Positions 6,111 to 7,386 of a DNA stretch of 7,386 nt are shown here, piece by piece; positions within the stretch are counted from its first letter, which is position 1; every line of letters begins with the position of its first letter. The stretch is from Propionibacteriales bacterium (GTDB taxonomy: Bacteria > Actinomycetota > Actinomycetes > Propionibacteriales > Propionibacteriaceae): NCBI GenBank assembly GCA_017882655.1, contig JADGPB010000106.1, positions 1-7,386 of the forward strand, in the 5' to 3' direction. The notes under the pieces were generated by a model, which did no database searches, had not been told where the DNA came from, and saw only the letters and a program-made list of their open reading frames with translations. A program made the position numbers and the translations under genes.

Positions 6111-6138
6111 AGGGGCCGGTGGTTGCCCACCAGCCCCT
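6111..6138 (-). terminator. Strong hairpin terminator after the solute-binding protein gene
   Basis: Bases 6111-6116 (AGGGGC) pair with 6133-6138, one C/A mismatch (6117/6132) follows, then GGTGG (6118-6122) pairs with CCACC (6127-6131) around a four-base loop. It lies 27 bases after the TGA of the solute-binding protein gene and is followed on the minus strand by TTCGTCGTT, a weak U-rich tail. It insulates the repair operon from upstream transcription. On the plus strand no gene leads into it. Confidence 0.82.
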
Positions 6139-6164
6139 CCAGACGTTGTACGACTAGGCGAATC

Positions 6165-7386
6165 TCACTTCACGAGGCCGATGTTCTCCCAGTGCGGAGA
6201 TCCGAGCCCGAACGCGCCGTAGTTGGCGACCGTGCTCTTCACGGCCCACTGATCCGGCCGCTGGTACAGCGGGATGATCTGCACGTCGGTCCAGATCTGC
6301 TTCTCGGCCTGCAGCACGTAGTCGTCGCGCTTCGTCTGATCCATCTCGGTCGAGACCTTCGTGATCAGCGCGTTGACGTCGGTGTTGTTGTAGCCGGAGT
6401 AGTCCGAGCTGGACTTCGGGTTGAAGAACTGGTTCAGCGCGGGGTAGGGGAACTGCGTGCCCACCCAGGTGAACGCGATCGCCTGGAACGTGCGCTGCGA
6501 CAGCGTCGTGCCGAAGTCCTTCGACGCGATGGGCGTGATCGTGACCTTGATCCCCGCGTCCTTCAGCTGCGACTGGAACGCCTGGCCCTCGTTCTCGGAG
6601 ACCTTGACGCCCGTGATCGTGGTGAACGTGATCTCCAGCGTCTTGCCGCCCTTCGCGCGGAAGCCGTCGCTGCCGACCACCCAGCCCGCAGTATCCAGCA
6701 TCTGCTTGGCCTTCTCCTTGTCGAAGCCAAGGCCGGTCTCCTTGGCCAGGTCCTTGTACTGGGCCTGGTTGTTCAGGAAGACGTGGTTGTTCAGGATCTG
6801 CGCGTCGTAGTTCAGGCCGGCAAGGTCGGACGACGCGATCGCCGACCGATCCAGCGACATGAGGACTGCCTGACGAATCGTCTTGTCCGTCAGCAGACCG
6901 GCATCCTGGTTCAGCGTGATGTGGCGCCAGTTCGGGCCGGCAGCCTTGCGGATGTCGCCTGTGGTCACCGCCTGTGCGCGAGCGAGCGCGTCGGCGTTGA
7001 TGCCGATGTCGAACCCGTCGATCTCGTTGTTGACGTACGCGGCAGGCACGGCCTCGGTGGGCACGACGCGGAAGATGACCCGGTCGAGCTTCGGCTTGTC
7101 GCCCCACCACTTGTCGTTCGCGACCAGCGTGATGATCTGGTTGGTGAGGTCGTAGCTGCCGAGCTTGTACGGACCGGAGAACCAGGCGTCATGACCCGCG
7201 AGCGTCGCCCAGCCGGTGTTGAACACGTCGGCGGTCTTGACGGACTCCGCGCGGGCGGGACCGGTGGCGAAGGTTGCCTTCCAGTCGGGGTACGTCGACT
7301 TGTAGTTGACCACGATGTCGTTCTCGGTTGCGCCCTGCGTGACGGACTCGATCTGGTCGTAGCCGTCAGTCGTCGCGCAGTTGAAC
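6165..7386 (-). CDS. ABC transporter substrate-binding protein, family 5 (5' end outside window)
   Basis: The reading frame is open to the right edge; the GTG at 7313 is internal, since coding continues upstream of it with a typical 'YDQIESVTQGA' segment. The 406 visible residues are the central and C-terminal parts of an extracellular dipeptide/oligopeptide (SBP_bac_5) binding protein. Marks are 'VVNYKSTYPDWKATF', 'FSGPYKLGSYD', 'VANDKWWGDKPKLDRVIFRV' (the classic N..W.G..P..D.I.F.. pattern), 'AVLMSLDR', 'MLDTAGW' and the C-terminal 'IIPLYQRPDQWAVKS'. The N-terminal signal peptide, probably lipoprotein type in an actinobacterium, is not in view. It would capture peptides or other small solutes outside the membrane for an ABC importer. 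No permease or ATPase of this importer lies in the window, and a terminator follows at once, so this is either the last gene of its operon or a lone gene. The ligand is unknown. Confidence 0.92.
   Translation of the reverse strand, partial: FNCATTDGYDQIESVTQGATENDIVVNYKSTYPDWKATFATGPARAESVKTADVFNTGWATLAGHDAWFSGPYKLGSYDLTNQIITLVANDKWWGDKPKLDRVIFRVVPTEAVPAAYVNNEIDGFDIGINADALARAQAVTTGDIRKAAGPNWRHITLNQDAGLLTDKTIRQAVLMSLDRSAIASSDLAGLNYDAQILNNHVFLNNQAQYKDLAKETGLGFDKEKAKQMLDTAGWVVGSDGFRAKGGKTLEITFTTITGVKVSENEGQAFQSQLKDAGIKVTITPIASKDFGTTLSQRTFQAIAFTWVGTQFPYPALNQFFNPKSSSDYSGYNNTDVNALITKVSTEMDQTKRDDYVLQAEKQIWTDVQIIPLYQRPDQWAVKSTVANYGAFGLGSPHWENIGLVK

Noticed and set aside
6032..6130. N-terminal extension of the AdaA-AlkA protein from a GTG at 6130
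   Set aside because: The start would lie inside the terminator hairpin of the neighbouring gene, and the Ada domain begins only after the GTG at 6031, which has its own AGGA.
6154..7110. Alternative minus-strand frame overlapping the solute-binding protein
   Set aside because: It is an Arg/Gly/Asp-rich frame-shifted shadow; the family-5 binding-protein motifs all lie in the other frame ending at 6165.

Overview
The window comes from a GC-rich, densely packed bacterial chromosome. The high-GC coding sequence, frequent GTG starts, ATGA overlaps between operon partners and the AdaA-AlkA fusion next to ogt (the order also known from Mycobacterium) point to an actinobacterium. The sequence alone does not fix genus or species. 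Seven protein genes are supported, two of them cut by the window edges. I see no tRNA, rRNA, CRISPR array, insertion sequence or prophage genes.

Layout. Positions 1-867 (+) hold the C-terminal part of a FAD-dependent oxidoreductase of the D-amino-acid oxidase (DAO) fold. It converges, with a 12-base gap, on a nucleoside hydrolase at 880-1863 (-). A 106-base divergent spacer (1864-1969) carries a promoter overlapped by a near-perfect 24-bp palindrome. This drives a tight three-gene operon (+): a short YtrA-type GntR repressor (1970-2329), an ABC ATPase (2326-3243) and a six-helix permease (3240-3956). Both junctions are 4-base ATGA overlaps. The palindrome is most simply read as the operator of the first gene.

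The 114-base space between this operon and the next, convergent one (3957-4070) is almost filled by four copies of a 22-base-period unit: two in one orientation and two in the other. Together they form a large imperfect hairpin. This is the least ordinary sequence in the window.

Positions 4071-6031 (-) are an alkylation-repair operon. An AdaA-type methyl-phosphotriester sensor/AraC regulator fused to an AlkA 3-methyladenine glycosylase is followed, with a 4-base overlap, by Ogt, an O6-alkylguanine methyltransferase. Together they cover N-alkylpurines, O6-alkylguanine and the alkylation-sensing step. A strong hairpin at 6111-6138 separates this operon from the partial family-5 extracellular solute-binding lipoprotein or protein (6165-7386, -), whose N-terminus lies beyond the window.

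No wholly new multi-gene system is evident. The best candidates for follow-up are the inverted 22-base repeat array and the operator-controlled ABC module of unknown substrate.
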